Assembly (NCBI RefSeq): GCF_046524175.1
Contig: NZ_JBEFZF010000001.1
Span: 248,001-312,000, forward strand
Length of the DNA stretch: 64,000 nt
Direction of reading: 5' to 3'
From: Spongiivirga sp046524175
GTDB lineage: Bacteria; Bacteroidota; Bacteroidia; Flavobacteriales; Flavobacteriaceae
Below the pieces are notes generated by a model. The model was not told the origin of the DNA, ran no database searches, and saw only the letters and a program-made list of their open reading frames with translations. Shown one piece after another: positions 27,051-36,595 of this stretch. The position numbers and the translations under genes were made by a program. How positions within the stretch are numbered: position 1 is the first letter of the stretch; every line of letters starts with the position of its first letter.

Positions 27051-27914
27051 CTAGGCGAGGGTTATAGTAATAATAGCGATAATGGCTAATGCAATACCAT
27101 ACCAATTTTTAGTGTTCAGTCTTTCCTTAAAAATCAGTAACCCGAAGATAGTAGATAACATTACAACACCAACATTATTGATCGTAAACAAAGTCGAGCT
27201 CTCTAAACCTTCGGTATTAAGTGCTTTTAATAAAAAATATATGGAGTAATAGTTTGGTATGCCTAAGCAAATACCGCCGATGATATTTTTTAATTTGAAT
27301 CGTAATTTTCCTTTTGTTAATTGAATCATTAGAATAACGATGCCTATGATAGCAGCGATTGCAAAAATGGTTGCTGAGAAAATGGGAATTCCACCGGGAG
27401 GTAGGTGCTTTGTCTCAAAATATTTAATGGCTGCATCAATAATGCCTGAGCCGAGGAAAAGTAAAAAGGGAAATAGCAATCGATTCGATTTTTTGGTATG
27501 CATTCTTTCTTTTTGTGCAGTAAGATAAACAGAATATAGTGCTAGAAGAATTGCAATAACTTTTACAAGACTTACCGATTCTTGGTATGCCCAAACGCCA
27601 AAAATTACTGGTATAACGACAGACATTTTACCAGAAACTGATGCTACTGACAATCCGTTTTGCTGCGAAGTAAGCGCCATTAAATTAAATACGGCTATAA
27701 ATAAAAAACCTAAAAACAATGCTCCCCAGAACCAAGACGTTTTTGGTATTTCCCGAAACGAAATATCTCCGCTATACGCAATGAAGCCTGTAGTCGCTGC
27801 AGCTACATAGTTAACAACAATTGCTTGCAATGTATTAATCTTATAAACTTCAAATAGCTTAAAGATCACAAATAAAAAGCTGGATATAAAAACACTGATT
27901 AGAAGGTAAATCAT
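27051..27914 (-). CDS. EamA/DMT family transporter
   Basis: This 287-residue protein has ten hydrophobic segments in two EamA repeats (for example LFLGFLFIAVFNLMALTSQQNGLSVASVSGKMSVV and GVVMLSTIFGLLIFKERL), the usual layout of drug/metabolite transporters. The conserved KERL at the end of the ninth segment supports the family. Substrate is unknown. The gene overlaps the HAD phosphatase gene by four bases, and the group YigZ-EamA-HAD-ribD-lipoprotein is a tight leftward operon. Confidence 0.88.
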   Translation of the reverse strand: MIYLLISVFISSFLFVIFKLFEVYKINTLQAIVVNYVAAATTGFIAYSGDISFREIPKTSWFWGALFLGFLFIAVFNLMALTSQQNGLSVASVSGKMSVVIPVIFGVWAYQESVSLVKVIAILLALYSVYLTAQKERMHTKKSNRLLFPFLLFLGSGIIDAAIKYFETKHLPPGGIPIFSATIFAIAAIIGIVILMIQLTKGKLRFKLKNIIGGICLGIPNYYSIYFLLKALNTEGLESSTLFTINNVGVVMLSTIFGLLIFKERLNTKNWYGIALAIIAIITITLA

Positions 27915-28528
27915 TCGCTAAAAATTGGGCTTTTTAATATATCTATAACATCTTCTTCACCCACTTTGAGGTGCCAAGTTTTAATTTTTAGATGGCCAGC
28001 GGCTTCTGTATTTTCTTTGGTGTCATCAACAAATAAAGTCTCTTTATTATTAAGTCCATTTGTTTCTATAACAAACTGATAGATTTCAGTATCCGGTTTT
28101 CGCATTTTTATTTCATGAGAAAGATAAAATTGCTCGAAGCAGTTTTTAAACCTTTCATATCTTGACAACCCCATGTTTTCAATAACTTTTTCAATGTGAA
28201 GTTCGTTCGTATTGCTTAATAAAAAGAGTCTAAAATTGTCTTTTTTCGCAAGCTGTTCTATAAACTTTAGCCGGTTATCAGGAAAATTTAAAACGATAGC
28301 GTTCCATGCATCAATTAGCTCGGTTTTTGATGTCTTCGGAAAATAAGATTGATAAAACGAGATAAAAGTATCACTGTTTATTTCTCCTTTTTCATATTGG
28401 TTATTCATCAAAGTCATTTCAGAAGTCACTTTCACCAAACCAAAATGACTCATTTTTTTTAATGTGGCCTGCTTATCTAGATTAATAAAGATATCGCCAA
28501 AATCGAATATAATATTCTTGATAGCCAT
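27911..28528 (-). CDS. HAD family hydrolase (YihX-like)
   Basis: This 205-residue protein has HAD motif I as IIFDFGDIFINLD (nucleophile Asp; the second acidic position is Gly, as in YihX-type sugar-phosphate phosphatases), motif II LLSNTNELH, motif III Lys in HEIKMRKPDTEIY and motif IV FVDDTKEN. It is predicted to dephosphorylate a small phosphorylated metabolite. In the operon it lies five bases downstream of ribD, so a role in the dephosphorylation step of riboflavin synthesis is conceivable but unproven. Confidence 0.88.
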   Translation of the reverse strand: MAIKNIIFDFGDIFINLDKQATLKKMSHFGLVKVTSEMTLMNNQYEKGEINSDTFISFYQSYFPKTSKTELIDAWNAIVLNFPDNRLKFIEQLAKKDNFRLFLLSNTNELHIEKVIENMGLSRYERFKNCFEQFYLSHEIKMRKPDTEIYQFVIETNGLNNKETLFVDDTKENTEAAGHLKIKTWHLKVGEEDVIDILKSPIFSE

Positions 28529-28533
28529 TACAC

Positions 28534-29586
28534 TTAATTCGACCTATTTATAATTATTAGCGAATCTGACAAAACCTTTTTTTCTGAAATTATGTTACCC
28601 TCAATTTCGGGGGCTTTTATTCCATAGTTTAATTTAGTTGATCCCTTAAAAATTCGTGCTTCATCCCATAATCCAATAGCTATAAATGATTGCAAGGTTT
28701 TGCTGCCGCCTTCTATGATAACTGAAAGTATATCATTTTTTACCAGTATTTCACAGATTTGTTCTGGTATAGCTGCTTCAAAATTAATTGGTTCGTAAAT
28801 AAGACTTTTATTAGAGTATTGCTCACTTTTACTATCAGTAATAACAATGGTTTTTACTTTTCCGTCAAAAACTGTCGCATTTTTTGGCAGTTTGTTTTTT
28901 TTGTCTATTACGATACGAATTGGGGAAGATCCTGACCAATCTCTAGTAGTTAAACTAGGATTATCTTTTAACACTGTATTCGTGCCAACTAAAATAGCGT
29001 GTTCTTCAGCTCGCCATCTATGTACTAGTTGTCTGCTTCTAATATTCGTAATCCATACTGGGGCTACCTCATTTCGTTGCTCATCCGAAGGAGCTATAAA
29101 ACCATCGGCACTTTGAGCCCATTTTAAAACAATATAGGGTCGCTTTTTATTATGAAAGGTTAAAAATCGCCTGTGCTGTGCCTTACATTCATCTTCTAAA
29201 CAACCAACGTGTACATCACAGCCTGCAGCACGAAGCCTTTCAACCCCCCTGCCAGCTACTTTTTGATGTAGATCGATGGTGCCAATAAAAACTTTAGGAA
29301 TCTGGTGTTTTATTATTAGGTCAGAACATGGGGGAGTCTTACCAAAATGCGAACATGGTTCCAACGTAACGTATAAGGTAGCCTGTTTTAAAAGAGTCTT
29401 GTTTTTTACTGAATTAATAGCATTCACTTCTGCATGCGAACCTCCATATTCGCTGGTAAAACCTTCTCCTATAATTTTATTTTCGTGCACTATTACGCAA
29501 CCAACTGAAGGGTTGGGATAGGTGTTGCCAATACCCAGTGTTGCAAGCTGAAGGCAGCGCTGCATGTATACTTTATGCCTATTCAA
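28534..29586 (-). CDS. ribD: Bifunctional riboflavin biosynthesis deaminase/reductase RibD
   Basis: RibD deaminates and then reduces the pyrimidine intermediate of riboflavin synthesis. The deaminase half has the zinc motif GGSHAEVNAI and TLEPCSHFGKTPPCSDL; the reductase half follows with VLKWAQSADGFIA and IIEGGSKTLQSFI. At 350 residues it is the usual size. It overlaps the stop region of the lipoprotein gene downstream (8 bases) and is followed by the HAD phosphatase gene, which might supply the missing phosphatase step. Confidence 0.95.
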   Translation of the reverse strand: MNRHKVYMQRCLQLATLGIGNTYPNPSVGCVIVHENKIIGEGFTSEYGGSHAEVNAINSVKNKTLLKQATLYVTLEPCSHFGKTPPCSDLIIKHQIPKVFIGTIDLHQKVAGRGVERLRAAGCDVHVGCLEDECKAQHRRFLTFHNKKRPYIVLKWAQSADGFIAPSDEQRNEVAPVWITNIRSRQLVHRWRAEEHAILVGTNTVLKDNPSLTTRDWSGSSPIRIVIDKKNKLPKNATVFDGKVKTIVITDSKSEQYSNKSLIYEPINFEAAIPEQICEILVKNDILSVIIEGGSKTLQSFIAIGLWDEARIFKGSTKLNYGIKAPEIEGNIISEKKVLSDSLIIINRSN

Positions 29587-30043
29587 TGTTTACCTCCTCA
29601 GTAATATCAATGGGGTAATCATAGGAAAGCCCTAAGGCTTTATAGGTGATCGCTCCCTTATATTGAACCTTTATTTTTTTTGTGAGTAAGGTGTTAAGAA
29701 GTCCACCGATGATATTGTTTTTATTTTTATCAAAAACATCTTTGGTTGCTACCTTGGCAATTAGTGGAATTGAGAACTGCCGTTTGCCAGGCACTTTAAA
29801 TTCATCTGTACTCACATTAGCTACTTGAATATTGGCAATTAACACATTAATACCATCAGTTTTTAAAGTACCACCTAAGTCATTTGGGTTATTAAAGTAA
29901 GCATCGGCCTTGATTGTTAAAGTATCAGTTGAAATACTGAGAACTTCAATATTATCTACGGCTATAAACTCTGGTTTTTTATTTATGGTACAACCACAAA
30001 ACAAAGCGGTTGCAAAGAATGCTAAAAATAGGCTGGTTCTCAT
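29579..30043 (-). CDS. Putative LEA type 2 lipoprotein
   Basis: I chose the ATG at 30043 because it gives a lipoprotein signal MRTSLFLAFFATALFCGC with a lipobox Cys; the frame is open to 30154, but those codons have no signal character and would overlap the divergent GNAT gene. The mature 154-residue protein looks like a LEA-2 (WHy) beta-sandwich: alternating hydrophobic strands with the NNPNDLGG motif. Function is unknown; stress-related lipid or metal protection is only suggested by family. Confidence 0.72.
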   Translation of the reverse strand: MRTSLFLAFFATALFCGCTINKKPEFIAVDNIEVLSISTDTLTIKADAYFNNPNDLGGTLKTDGINVLIANIQVANVSTDEFKVPGKRQFSIPLIAKVATKDVFDKNKNNIIGGLLNTLLTKKIKVQYKGAITYKALGLSYDYPIDITEEVNIE

Positions 30044-30089
30044 TTTTCGTGATGCTGTATCTTTACAAATGTAATACTTATCAAGTGCG

Positions 30090-30575
30090 ATGGAAAATAT
30101 CATTATACGAGAAATCAAAAAAGAAGATAATGAGATAATCGAACGAATTATCAAGTTGGTATTAGATGAGATGGGGGTTCCAAAAACCGGTTCTACCTAC
30201 GAAGATGCATCCTTAAAAACAATGTACGAATCTTATTCAAATGATAGAGCTACGTATTATGTAATAGAAAAATCTGGAACTGTTGTTGGAGGGGGAGGGT
30301 TTTCTCAACTCACTAACGCAGAAACTACTGTTTGCGAGATACAAAAGATGTATTTATTAAATGAAACCCGTGGTCTTGGATTAGGAAAAAAACTACTATC
30401 TAAATGTATTGAAGGAGCTAAAAGAGCCGGATTTACCACCTGTTATCTGGAAACAATGCCGGATATGAAAGCCGCTCAGCATGTGTACAAGCAAAACGGA
30501 TTTGAATATATCAATAAACCAAAAGGTGATACGGGTCATACCGCCTGCCAGGTGTGGATGGTTAAGGAGCTTTAA
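30090..30575 (+). CDS. GNAT family N-acetyltransferase
   Basis: This 161-residue GNAT has the acetyl-CoA pyrophosphate loop ETRGLGLGKKLLSKCIEGA (Q/RxxGxG/A type) and the C-terminal NGFEY strand. It is divergent from the LEA-2 lipoprotein gene, with only 46 bases between start codons. Substrate cannot be inferred. Confidence 0.88.
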   Translation: MENIIIREIKKEDNEIIERIIKLVLDEMGVPKTGSTYEDASLKTMYESYSNDRATYYVIEKSGTVVGGGGFSQLTNAETTVCEIQKMYLLNETRGLGLGKKLLSKCIEGAKRAGFTTCYLETMPDMKAAQHVYKQNGFEYINKPKGDTGHTACQVWMVKEL

Positions 30576-30623
30576 AAGCTAAAAATTGAAAAAACGGGAC
30601 GCCTATTTATTTTAAGTGATTTT

Positions 30624-31325
30624 TTATTCAAGAGAACACGCTTTCCACAATGGATCATCAGAAGACACAGGGGCTATTATTTCTAATGGTTCTTTCTTAA
30701 CAGGATGTTCTAGGACTAATTTCCTGGCATGTAAGTGAATACTACCGTCTTTATTGCTTCGGTCAAATCCATATTTAAGATCTCCTTTAATAGCACATCC
30801 TATTTTTGATAATTGCGACCGTATTTGATGATGGCGTCCAGTTTTTAAATCAATTTCTAAAAGAAAATAGGAGTTGAGTGTTTTTATTAATTTATAACTC
30901 AAAATGGCCTTTTTGCTGCCATCGATCTCTTTTTCATGGGCGTAACTTTTATTTTGCTTTTCATTACGCTTTAACCAATGTACCAACTCATCTTCATTTT
31001 GCCGCGGACGTTCCTTTACCACCGCCCAATATGTTTTTTGATTTTTTTTCTCGGCGAACATTTTGTTTAACCGAGCTAAGGCTTTACTGGTTCTTGCAAA
31101 AATAATGACGCCACTTGTTGGTCTGTCTAAACGATGTACTACCCCTAAATACACATTTCCTGGTTTATTGTATTTATCCTTTAAATACGATTTTACAACT
31201 TCACTTAGCGGAATATCATTGGTTTTATCACCCTGAACAATATCGCCAGGTCTTTTATTTACGGCAATTAAGTGATTATCTTCATAGAGAACCTGAAGAT
31301 TTTCTTTTGTGGAATAGGTTTTCAA
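30624..31325 (-). CDS. RluA family pseudouridine synthase without S4 domain
   Basis: The catalytic signature HRLDRPTSGVIIFARTSKAL contains the active Asp, and GRHHQIRSQLS follows. At 233 residues it lacks the N-terminal S4 RNA-binding domain of RluC/D, as in the RluA/TruC-type enzymes. It isomerises uridines in rRNA or tRNA, but which site is unknown. The gene starts inside the panB stop (4-base overlap). Confidence 0.92.
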   Translation of the reverse strand: MKTYSTKENLQVLYEDNHLIAVNKRPGDIVQGDKTNDIPLSEVVKSYLKDKYNKPGNVYLGVVHRLDRPTSGVIIFARTSKALARLNKMFAEKKNQKTYWAVVKERPRQNEDELVHWLKRNEKQNKSYAHEKEIDGSKKAILSYKLIKTLNSYFLLEIDLKTGRHHQIRSQLSKIGCAIKGDLKYGFDRSNKDGSIHLHARKLVLEHPVKKEPLEIIAPVSSDDPLWKACSLE

Positions 31326-32140
31326 TATTGTTCTTCTTCGTTAGGGAAGTCTCCCGACTTTACGTCTGCCTTGTATTGTTTAAAAGCGTCGGTCATAGCA
31401 GTATACATGTCCAGGTACCTTCTTAAAAATCTGGGGTTAAACTCATGGGTCATACCTAGCATATCATGAGTCACTAAGACTTGTCCATCAGCACCATTAC
31501 CCGCACCAATCCCAATAACCGGTATGCGTACACTTTTGGCCACAGCTTTGGCCAATTTGGCTGGCACTTTTTCTAATACTACTGCAAAACAACCCAAACG
31601 CTCTAGCATTTTAGCGTCTTCTTTAAGTTGTTCCGCTTCTTCCTCTTCTTTAGCACGAACGGTATAGGTGCCAAATTTATATATACTTTGTGGGGTTAGT
31701 CCCAGGTGACCCATTACCGGAATTCCAGCTGCTAAAATTCTTTTAACCGAATCTTTTATCTCTTTTCCTCCTTCTACTTTTATAGCATGGCCTCCAGATT
31801 CTTTCATAATACGTATTGCAGATCGCAGGGCTTCCTTAGGGTCTGATTGGTAACTTCCAAACGGAATGTCGACTACCACCAAAGCTCTATCAATGGCTCT
31901 AACCACAGAAGAGGCATGATAGATCATTTGATCTAAAGTAATAGGGAGGGTAGTTTCGTGTCCCGCCATCACATTACTTGCTGAATCACCTACTAATATC
32001 ACATCGATACCAGCGCCATCAATAATTTTAGCCATTGTATAATCGTATGCGGTTAGCATCGATATTTTTTCACCATTAGCTTTCATTTCAACAAGGCTAT
32101 TGGTGGTTATTCTTTTATATTGTTTTTTGGCTACTGACAT
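31322..32140 (-). CDS. panB: 3-methyl-2-oxobutanoate hydroxymethyltransferase
   Basis: PanB makes ketopantoate from alpha-ketoisovalerate for coenzyme A synthesis. The 272-residue protein shows the signature LTAYDYTMAKIIDGAGIDVILVGDS, GHLGLTPQSIY and GIGAGNGADGQVLV. It is the first gene of a two-gene transcript with the RluA synthase. Upstream on the minus strand is a TTG-22-TAATTTTA promoter-like match. Confidence 0.96.
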   Translation of the reverse strand: MSVAKKQYKRITTNSLVEMKANGEKISMLTAYDYTMAKIIDGAGIDVILVGDSASNVMAGHETTLPITLDQMIYHASSVVRAIDRALVVVDIPFGSYQSDPKEALRSAIRIMKESGGHAIKVEGGKEIKDSVKRILAAGIPVMGHLGLTPQSIYKFGTYTVRAKEEEEAEQLKEDAKMLERLGCFAVVLEKVPAKLAKAVAKSVRIPVIGIGAGNGADGQVLVTHDMLGMTHEFNPRFLRRYLDMYTAMTDAFKQYKADVKSGDFPNEEEQY

Positions 32141-32327
32141 AAGAATGTGATTAAAAGTGCGGTAAAATTAGATAAAAAAGCAATGAGGGTTGCAAATAAT
32201 TTTTATTGTGAATTATAATAATTTTCGGTTGTAAAATGTGAAATATACATTTTGGGCATCATATTTTGTTAATATATTTAAGCAATTTATTATGCATACA
32301 TACTAATTTCGTTTAAACCCTAACAGC

Positions 32328-32789
32328 ATGAAACGTTTTCTCATTTCAATTGTATTACTAAGTATTGGTTTTGTTAATGCTCAAACAACAGAAGAAGTTG
32401 TAAAGAATACCATAGTCGATTTTTTTGATGGCTTTCACAAAGGTGATTCAATAAAACTCACTAATGTGTTAATGAAAGATACTAAACTACAATCCGCTGT
32501 AAAAACAAAAGATGGGGAGGATAAATTGATGAATACGCCTATTGAACAATTTGTTACATCTCTTATAAAACCCAGAAAGGATGTTTATGAAGAACGATTA
32601 TTGTCCTATAAAGTGCAGGTTGATGGCAATATGGCGCACGTATGGACACCATATGAGTTTTATATAAACGGGCAATTATCTCATTGTGGTGTTAATTCCT
32701 TTCAACTTTTCAAGGACAATGATCAATGGAAAATTACCTACATCATAGATACCAGAAGAAGAAATGGTTGTAAAACAAAATCAGAATAG
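32328..32789 (+). CDS. Secreted NTF2-like (SnoaL-type) protein
   Basis: This 153-residue protein has a signal peptide (MKRFLISIVLLSIGFVNAQ) and an alpha+beta cone fold typical of DUF4440/SnoaL-like proteins (DFFDGFHKGDSIKLTNVLM, then WTPYEFYINGQLSHCG and WKITYIIDTRR). Such domains act as small-ligand binding or enzyme accessory modules. It directly precedes the DinB-like gene with no gap. No catalytic residues can be assigned. Confidence 0.75.
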   Translation: MKRFLISIVLLSIGFVNAQTTEEVVKNTIVDFFDGFHKGDSIKLTNVLMKDTKLQSAVKTKDGEDKLMNTPIEQFVTSLIKPRKDVYEERLLSYKVQVDGNMAHVWTPYEFYINGQLSHCGVNSFQLFKDNDQWKITYIIDTRRRNGCKTKSE

Positions 32790-33236
32790 GTGAAGAAGCA
32801 GTTTTCATTACTAGAAGGTTTTATAGAGCAAGGCGATGTTTTAAACGAAAGTGTATCTGCGAGTCCGGTAATCTGGCATGTGGCTCATAGTATAAAGGTT
32901 ATCAATTCGATTAGTAAGGCATTAAAAAATTCTAATCCAGATGATTATAAACCGCGTTTTAATTTGATGAGTACTATCGTTTTATCGGCAGGAACGATTC
33001 CTAGAGGTCGAGGTAAGGCGCCAAAAAGGTCTATGCCCGACGATAATATCGATGTAGTCCAGTTAAAGCAATATTTAGAGAAAGCGAAAGAGGAATTTAA
33101 AAACCTTAAAAAACTAGATGCTAAATCCTATTTTGACCACCCTTATTTTGGACAATTGAATTTGAAAAAAACGAGACGTTTTATTAGAATTCACACCAAA
33201 CATCACATTAAGATAATTCAAGACATAATTAAATAA
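32790..33236 (+). CDS. DinB-like/DUF1569 family protein
   Basis: This 148-residue all-alpha protein starts at a GTG immediately after the stop of the NTF2-like gene, so translation is coupled. The His residues in IWHVAHSI, FDHPYFG and HTKHHIKII are spaced as in the metal-binding triad of the DinB/YfiT four-helix fold, and the FDHPYFGQL segment is typical of DUF1569. No reaction can be assigned. It is cytosolic by absence of a signal peptide. Confidence 0.7.
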   Translation: MKKQFSLLEGFIEQGDVLNESVSASPVIWHVAHSIKVINSISKALKNSNPDDYKPRFNLMSTIVLSAGTIPRGRGKAPKRSMPDDNIDVVQLKQYLEKAKEEFKNLKKLDAKSYFDHPYFGQLNLKKTRRFIRIHTKHHIKIIQDIIK

Positions 33237-33263
33237 TACCCCGCCCCCTAACAATATATTTTT

Positions 33264-34349
33264 ATGATGGCAGAACGATATTACAGCGTAATTAAAGGAA
33301 CAGGAAGTTATATTCCTACTAAACGTGTAATGAATGAAGATTTTTTAAGCCATGAATTTTATGATAGTTCAGGTGAAAAGCTCACGAAACCAAATCAGGA
33401 AATTATCGAGAAATTCGAGGCAATTACTACGATACAGGAACGTCGATATGTTAATGATGACCAAACAACCTCGGATATTGCATTTTACGCCGCTGAAAAA
33501 GCAATAGTAGATGCTGGTATTGATAAAGAAAGTCTTGACTATATAATTGTCGGGCATAATTTTGCTGAGGTGAAAAATGGGAATAATCGCATGGAGCAGC
33601 TTCCTGCTCTAGCTTCTCGAGTAAAGCACAAATTAGGTATAAAGAATCCAGCAACGGTAGCTTATGATTTGCCTTTTGGTTGTCCTGGCTGGGTGCAGGG
33701 AATGATTCAAGCTGATTATTATATTCGTTCTGGTGATGCCAAACGTTGCCTAGTTATTGGTGCAGATGTGCTTTCAAGAGTTTGTGACCCGCATGACAGA
33801 GATAGTATGATATATGCTGATGGTGCCGGGGCGACAATTCTCGAAGCATATAATGGTGAAAAACCTAAGGGTATTTTAGCGCACGGAACACGATCAGATA
33901 CTGTTGAGCATGCCCATATGTTGTTTATGGGACCGTCGTATAAGAAGGATACGGGTAAGCCGGATAACATTTATTTAAAGATGTTCGGCAGAAAGTTATA
34001 TCAATATGCTTTAGAGAATGTACCAACAGCGATCAAGGCTTGCTTAGAAAAAAGCAATACGCATTTATCAGAGATTAAGAAAATATTGATTCACCAAGCA
34101 AATGGCAAAATGGATGAAGCCATTTTGAAACGTCTATATAAATTATATGATATTCCTGTTGTATCTGAAGAAATCATGCCAATGACTATTGAGAAATTTG
34201 GAAATTCTTCGACAGCTACAGTACCCACTTTATTGGATTTAATTTTGAATGGTAAGGTTGAAGGACATGCTATAAATACAGGTGATAAAATTGTGTTAGC
34301 ATCGGTAGGAGCGGGTATGAATATTAATGCGATCGTGTATCAGATGTAA
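33264..34349 (+). CDS. 3-oxoacyl-ACP synthase III family protein
   Basis: This thiolase-fold condensing enzyme has the KASIII triad Cys140 (FGCPGWVQGM), His in IHQANGKMDE and Asn in GNSSTATVP. The 361-residue length and the early ITTIQERRYVNDDQTTSDIA match FabH-like synthases rather than housekeeping FabH of about 330 residues. It could start fatty acid or another lipid pathway; no partner genes lie beside it. An in-frame ATG at 33267 is equally possible as start. Confidence 0.88.
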   Translation: MMAERYYSVIKGTGSYIPTKRVMNEDFLSHEFYDSSGEKLTKPNQEIIEKFEAITTIQERRYVNDDQTTSDIAFYAAEKAIVDAGIDKESLDYIIVGHNFAEVKNGNNRMEQLPALASRVKHKLGIKNPATVAYDLPFGCPGWVQGMIQADYYIRSGDAKRCLVIGADVLSRVCDPHDRDSMIYADGAGATILEAYNGEKPKGILAHGTRSDTVEHAHMLFMGPSYKKDTGKPDNIYLKMFGRKLYQYALENVPTAIKACLEKSNTHLSEIKKILIHQANGKMDEAILKRLYKLYDIPVVSEEIMPMTIEKFGNSSTATVPTLLDLILNGKVEGHAINTGDKIVLASVGAGMNINAIVYQM

Positions 34350-34368
34350 AAGTTTAAATAGTTATAAA

Positions 34369-35793
34369 CTAGCAGTCGCTCATACTTACTTTTACTGCAA
34401 GTCCTCCTTCACTCGTTTCTTTATATTTGGTATGCATATCTTTCGCAGTTTCCCACATCGTTTCTATTACTCTGTCTAAAGGGACTTTGGCGTTTGCCGC
34501 GTCTGTATCTAATGCCATTTCGCAGGCGTTAATTGCCTTTATAGCACCCATCGCGTTTCGCTCAATACACGGTATTTGAACAAGCCCACCTATGGGGTCA
34601 CAAGTGAGTCCCAAATGGTGCTCCATTGCAATTTCGCTAGCAATCATAACTTGCTCGGGAGACCCGCCCATAAGTTCGGTAAGAGCACCTGCGGCCATGG
34701 CAGATGACACACCAATTTCTGCCTGACAGCCACCCATTGCGGCTGATATGGTAGCCCCTTTCTTAAAGAGACTTCCTATTTCACCTGCTACCAACATAAA
34801 TTGTTTAACATCATCAAAATTTGCGTCGTGATTTTCGATAACCATATAGTACATCATCACGGCGGGAATTACCCCAGCACTGCCATTTGTTGGTGCGGTG
34901 ACTACTCTTCCTAACGAAGCATTGACCTCATTTACCGCAAGAGCAAAACAAGAAACCCATTTCAATATCTGTCTAAATTTCACTTCTGTATCTCTAATGG
35001 CTTCGATCCATTGTTGCGGATTGCTATAAGTAGATGCTCCAATAAGCTTTTTATGCGTATCAAATGCTCTTCGTCTTACGTTTAGTCCACCCGGTAAAGT
35101 ACCTTCAGTATGACAACCAGTGTACATAGACTCAAGCATGACATTCCAAACTTGAGCAATACGTCTGTCTATTTCATCATCATTTCTGAGTGCACGTTCG
35201 TTTTCCAGAACAATGTCTGATATTTTCTTATTTTCTTCGGAACAATAATTGAGAAGCTCTGTTGCTTTTTCAATTGGTTTTGGGAATTCTTTAAAGTCCT
35301 CTAATTTTTTCTTCTTCCTTTTGCGTTCTTCCTTGACGACAAAACCTCCTCCAATGGAATAGAAAGTTGATGAGATTGTTTGGCCATTGGTTAAACTAGC
35401 ATGAAAAGTCAATCCGTTTGGGTGGAATTCTTTAAAATCTCTATTAAAGCGAATATCGTTAGTGGGATCAAATATTACTTTTTTTGTCTTATTGACAATA
35501 ATGGTTTTATCGGTAGTTATGGTATCAATGATTTTGGGAATAAGAGCAACCTCAATCTGCTGAGGATCGTAACCACATAAGCCTAGCATAACTGCAATAT
35601 CAGTGGCATGCCCTTTTCCGGTCAGAGACAGCGAGCCATACAAATCGACGGATATGGTTTTTATTTGATCAAACTGTCTGTTTTTATTCAGTTCAATCAA
35701 CCAACGTCTTCCCGCGCGCCAGGGTCCAAGCGTATGCGAGCTAGATGGACCAACACCGATTTTTAGCATATCAAAAATGCTGATGCATTCCAT
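34369..35793 (-). CDS. sdaA: L-serine ammonia-lyase, iron-sulfur dependent
   Basis: The single-chain enzyme of 474 residues has the beta domain (SSSHTLGPWRAGRRW) and the alpha domain with the Fe-S Cys residues in GGCQAEIGVSSAMAAGALTEL, LTCDPIGG and VQIPCIERNAMG. The very last residue is Cys (KVSMSDC). In the Legionella homologue the C-terminal Cys enters the active site and ligates the cluster, so autoinhibition by the tail is likely here too. It deaminates serine to pyruvate. Confidence 0.95.
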   Translation of the reverse strand: MECISIFDMLKIGVGPSSSHTLGPWRAGRRWLIELNKNRQFDQIKTISVDLYGSLSLTGKGHATDIAVMLGLCGYDPQQIEVALIPKIIDTITTDKTIIVNKTKKVIFDPTNDIRFNRDFKEFHPNGLTFHASLTNGQTISSTFYSIGGGFVVKEERKRKKKKLEDFKEFPKPIEKATELLNYCSEENKKISDIVLENERALRNDDEIDRRIAQVWNVMLESMYTGCHTEGTLPGGLNVRRRAFDTHKKLIGASTYSNPQQWIEAIRDTEVKFRQILKWVSCFALAVNEVNASLGRVVTAPTNGSAGVIPAVMMYYMVIENHDANFDDVKQFMLVAGEIGSLFKKGATISAAMGGCQAEIGVSSAMAAGALTELMGGSPEQVMIASEIAMEHHLGLTCDPIGGLVQIPCIERNAMGAIKAINACEMALDTDAANAKVPLDRVIETMWETAKDMHTKYKETSEGGLAVKVSMSDC

Positions 35794-35963
35794 TTATGAG
35801 TCTTTAATATCAATGTCAAATATAATTTTTGAATAGCACATTATATACATTATTCAACATCAATTTTTGCAATAGTTGCTTGCTAGTATCAATACCTGAA
35901 AATGACTAAAAATTTGGTGTTGTTATTTTTTTATAAATTGAAGAACAACCAAAAACCAATATT

Positions 35964-36539
35964 ATGAGTACTTCAAAGAAGATTATTTCTATTGTATTAG
36001 GGACCCTTATTCTTTTTATTTGGAGCATGGTATCATGGATGGCTTTGCCATTCCATGAAAATACCATAACTCAAATTCCAGAAGGAACTGTAGATCTTCA
36101 AAAAATGCAAAATGATATGCCGGAAGACGGAGTTTATCATTATCCCGGTATGCCTGTGGATGATTCTCCTGAAACGATGGCTGCCATGGAAGAAAAATTA
36201 AATACCGGACCTCGAATTGCCTTAATGGTTTATAAAAGTGGTGCTACCAAACTTATGGATCCTATGCAATTTGCAATAGGCTTGGTAATTAACCTTTTGG
36301 TCGTTATTAGCTTGTTTTATATAGTTTCTAAACTGGCTGATAAATCCACAAAGTCAATTCTTGGTGTGTTAATAGTAGTAGGACTAATAATTGGCCTAGC
36401 AAGTGATTTTGCAATGTTAAACTGGTGGATGTTTCCGATGGATTTTACAATTACTAATGTTGTTGATTATCTTGTTTCGTTTACTTTAGTCGGGTTGCTA
36501 TTTGGTAGTTATACCTTTAAAATGGCTAAGAACAAGTAA
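35964..36539 (+). CDS. Membrane protein of unknown function
   Basis: This 191-residue protein has one N-terminal membrane helix (residues 7-28), a periplasmic or cytoplasmic segment of about 70 residues with ETMAAMEEKLN, and three more helices in the C-terminal half, the last ending LVGLLFGSYTFKMAKNK. I recognise no catalytic motif. It is monocistronic, with a terminator at 36596-36623 before dnaK. Confidence 0.7.
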   Translation: MSTSKKIISIVLGTLILFIWSMVSWMALPFHENTITQIPEGTVDLQKMQNDMPEDGVYHYPGMPVDDSPETMAAMEEKLNTGPRIALMVYKSGATKLMDPMQFAIGLVINLLVVISLFYIVSKLADKSTKSILGVLIVVGLIIGLASDFAMLNWWMFPMDFTITNVVDYLVSFTLVGLLFGSYTFKMAKNK

Positions 36540-36595
36540 CTATTATAAGTCTAGTTTAATCAATACCTAAAGGGAGACTATCAACCTTTTGATCT

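Noticed and set aside
30878..31426. Open plus-strand frames opposite the RluA synthase and panB genes
   Set aside because: Opposite strand of clearly conserved genes; composition looks like reverse-complement coding shadow.
34351..34371. AGTTTA/TAAACT hairpin between the KASIII-like gene and the serine dehydratase gene
   Set aside because: Only six A/T-rich pairs and no T-run, too weak for a terminator call.
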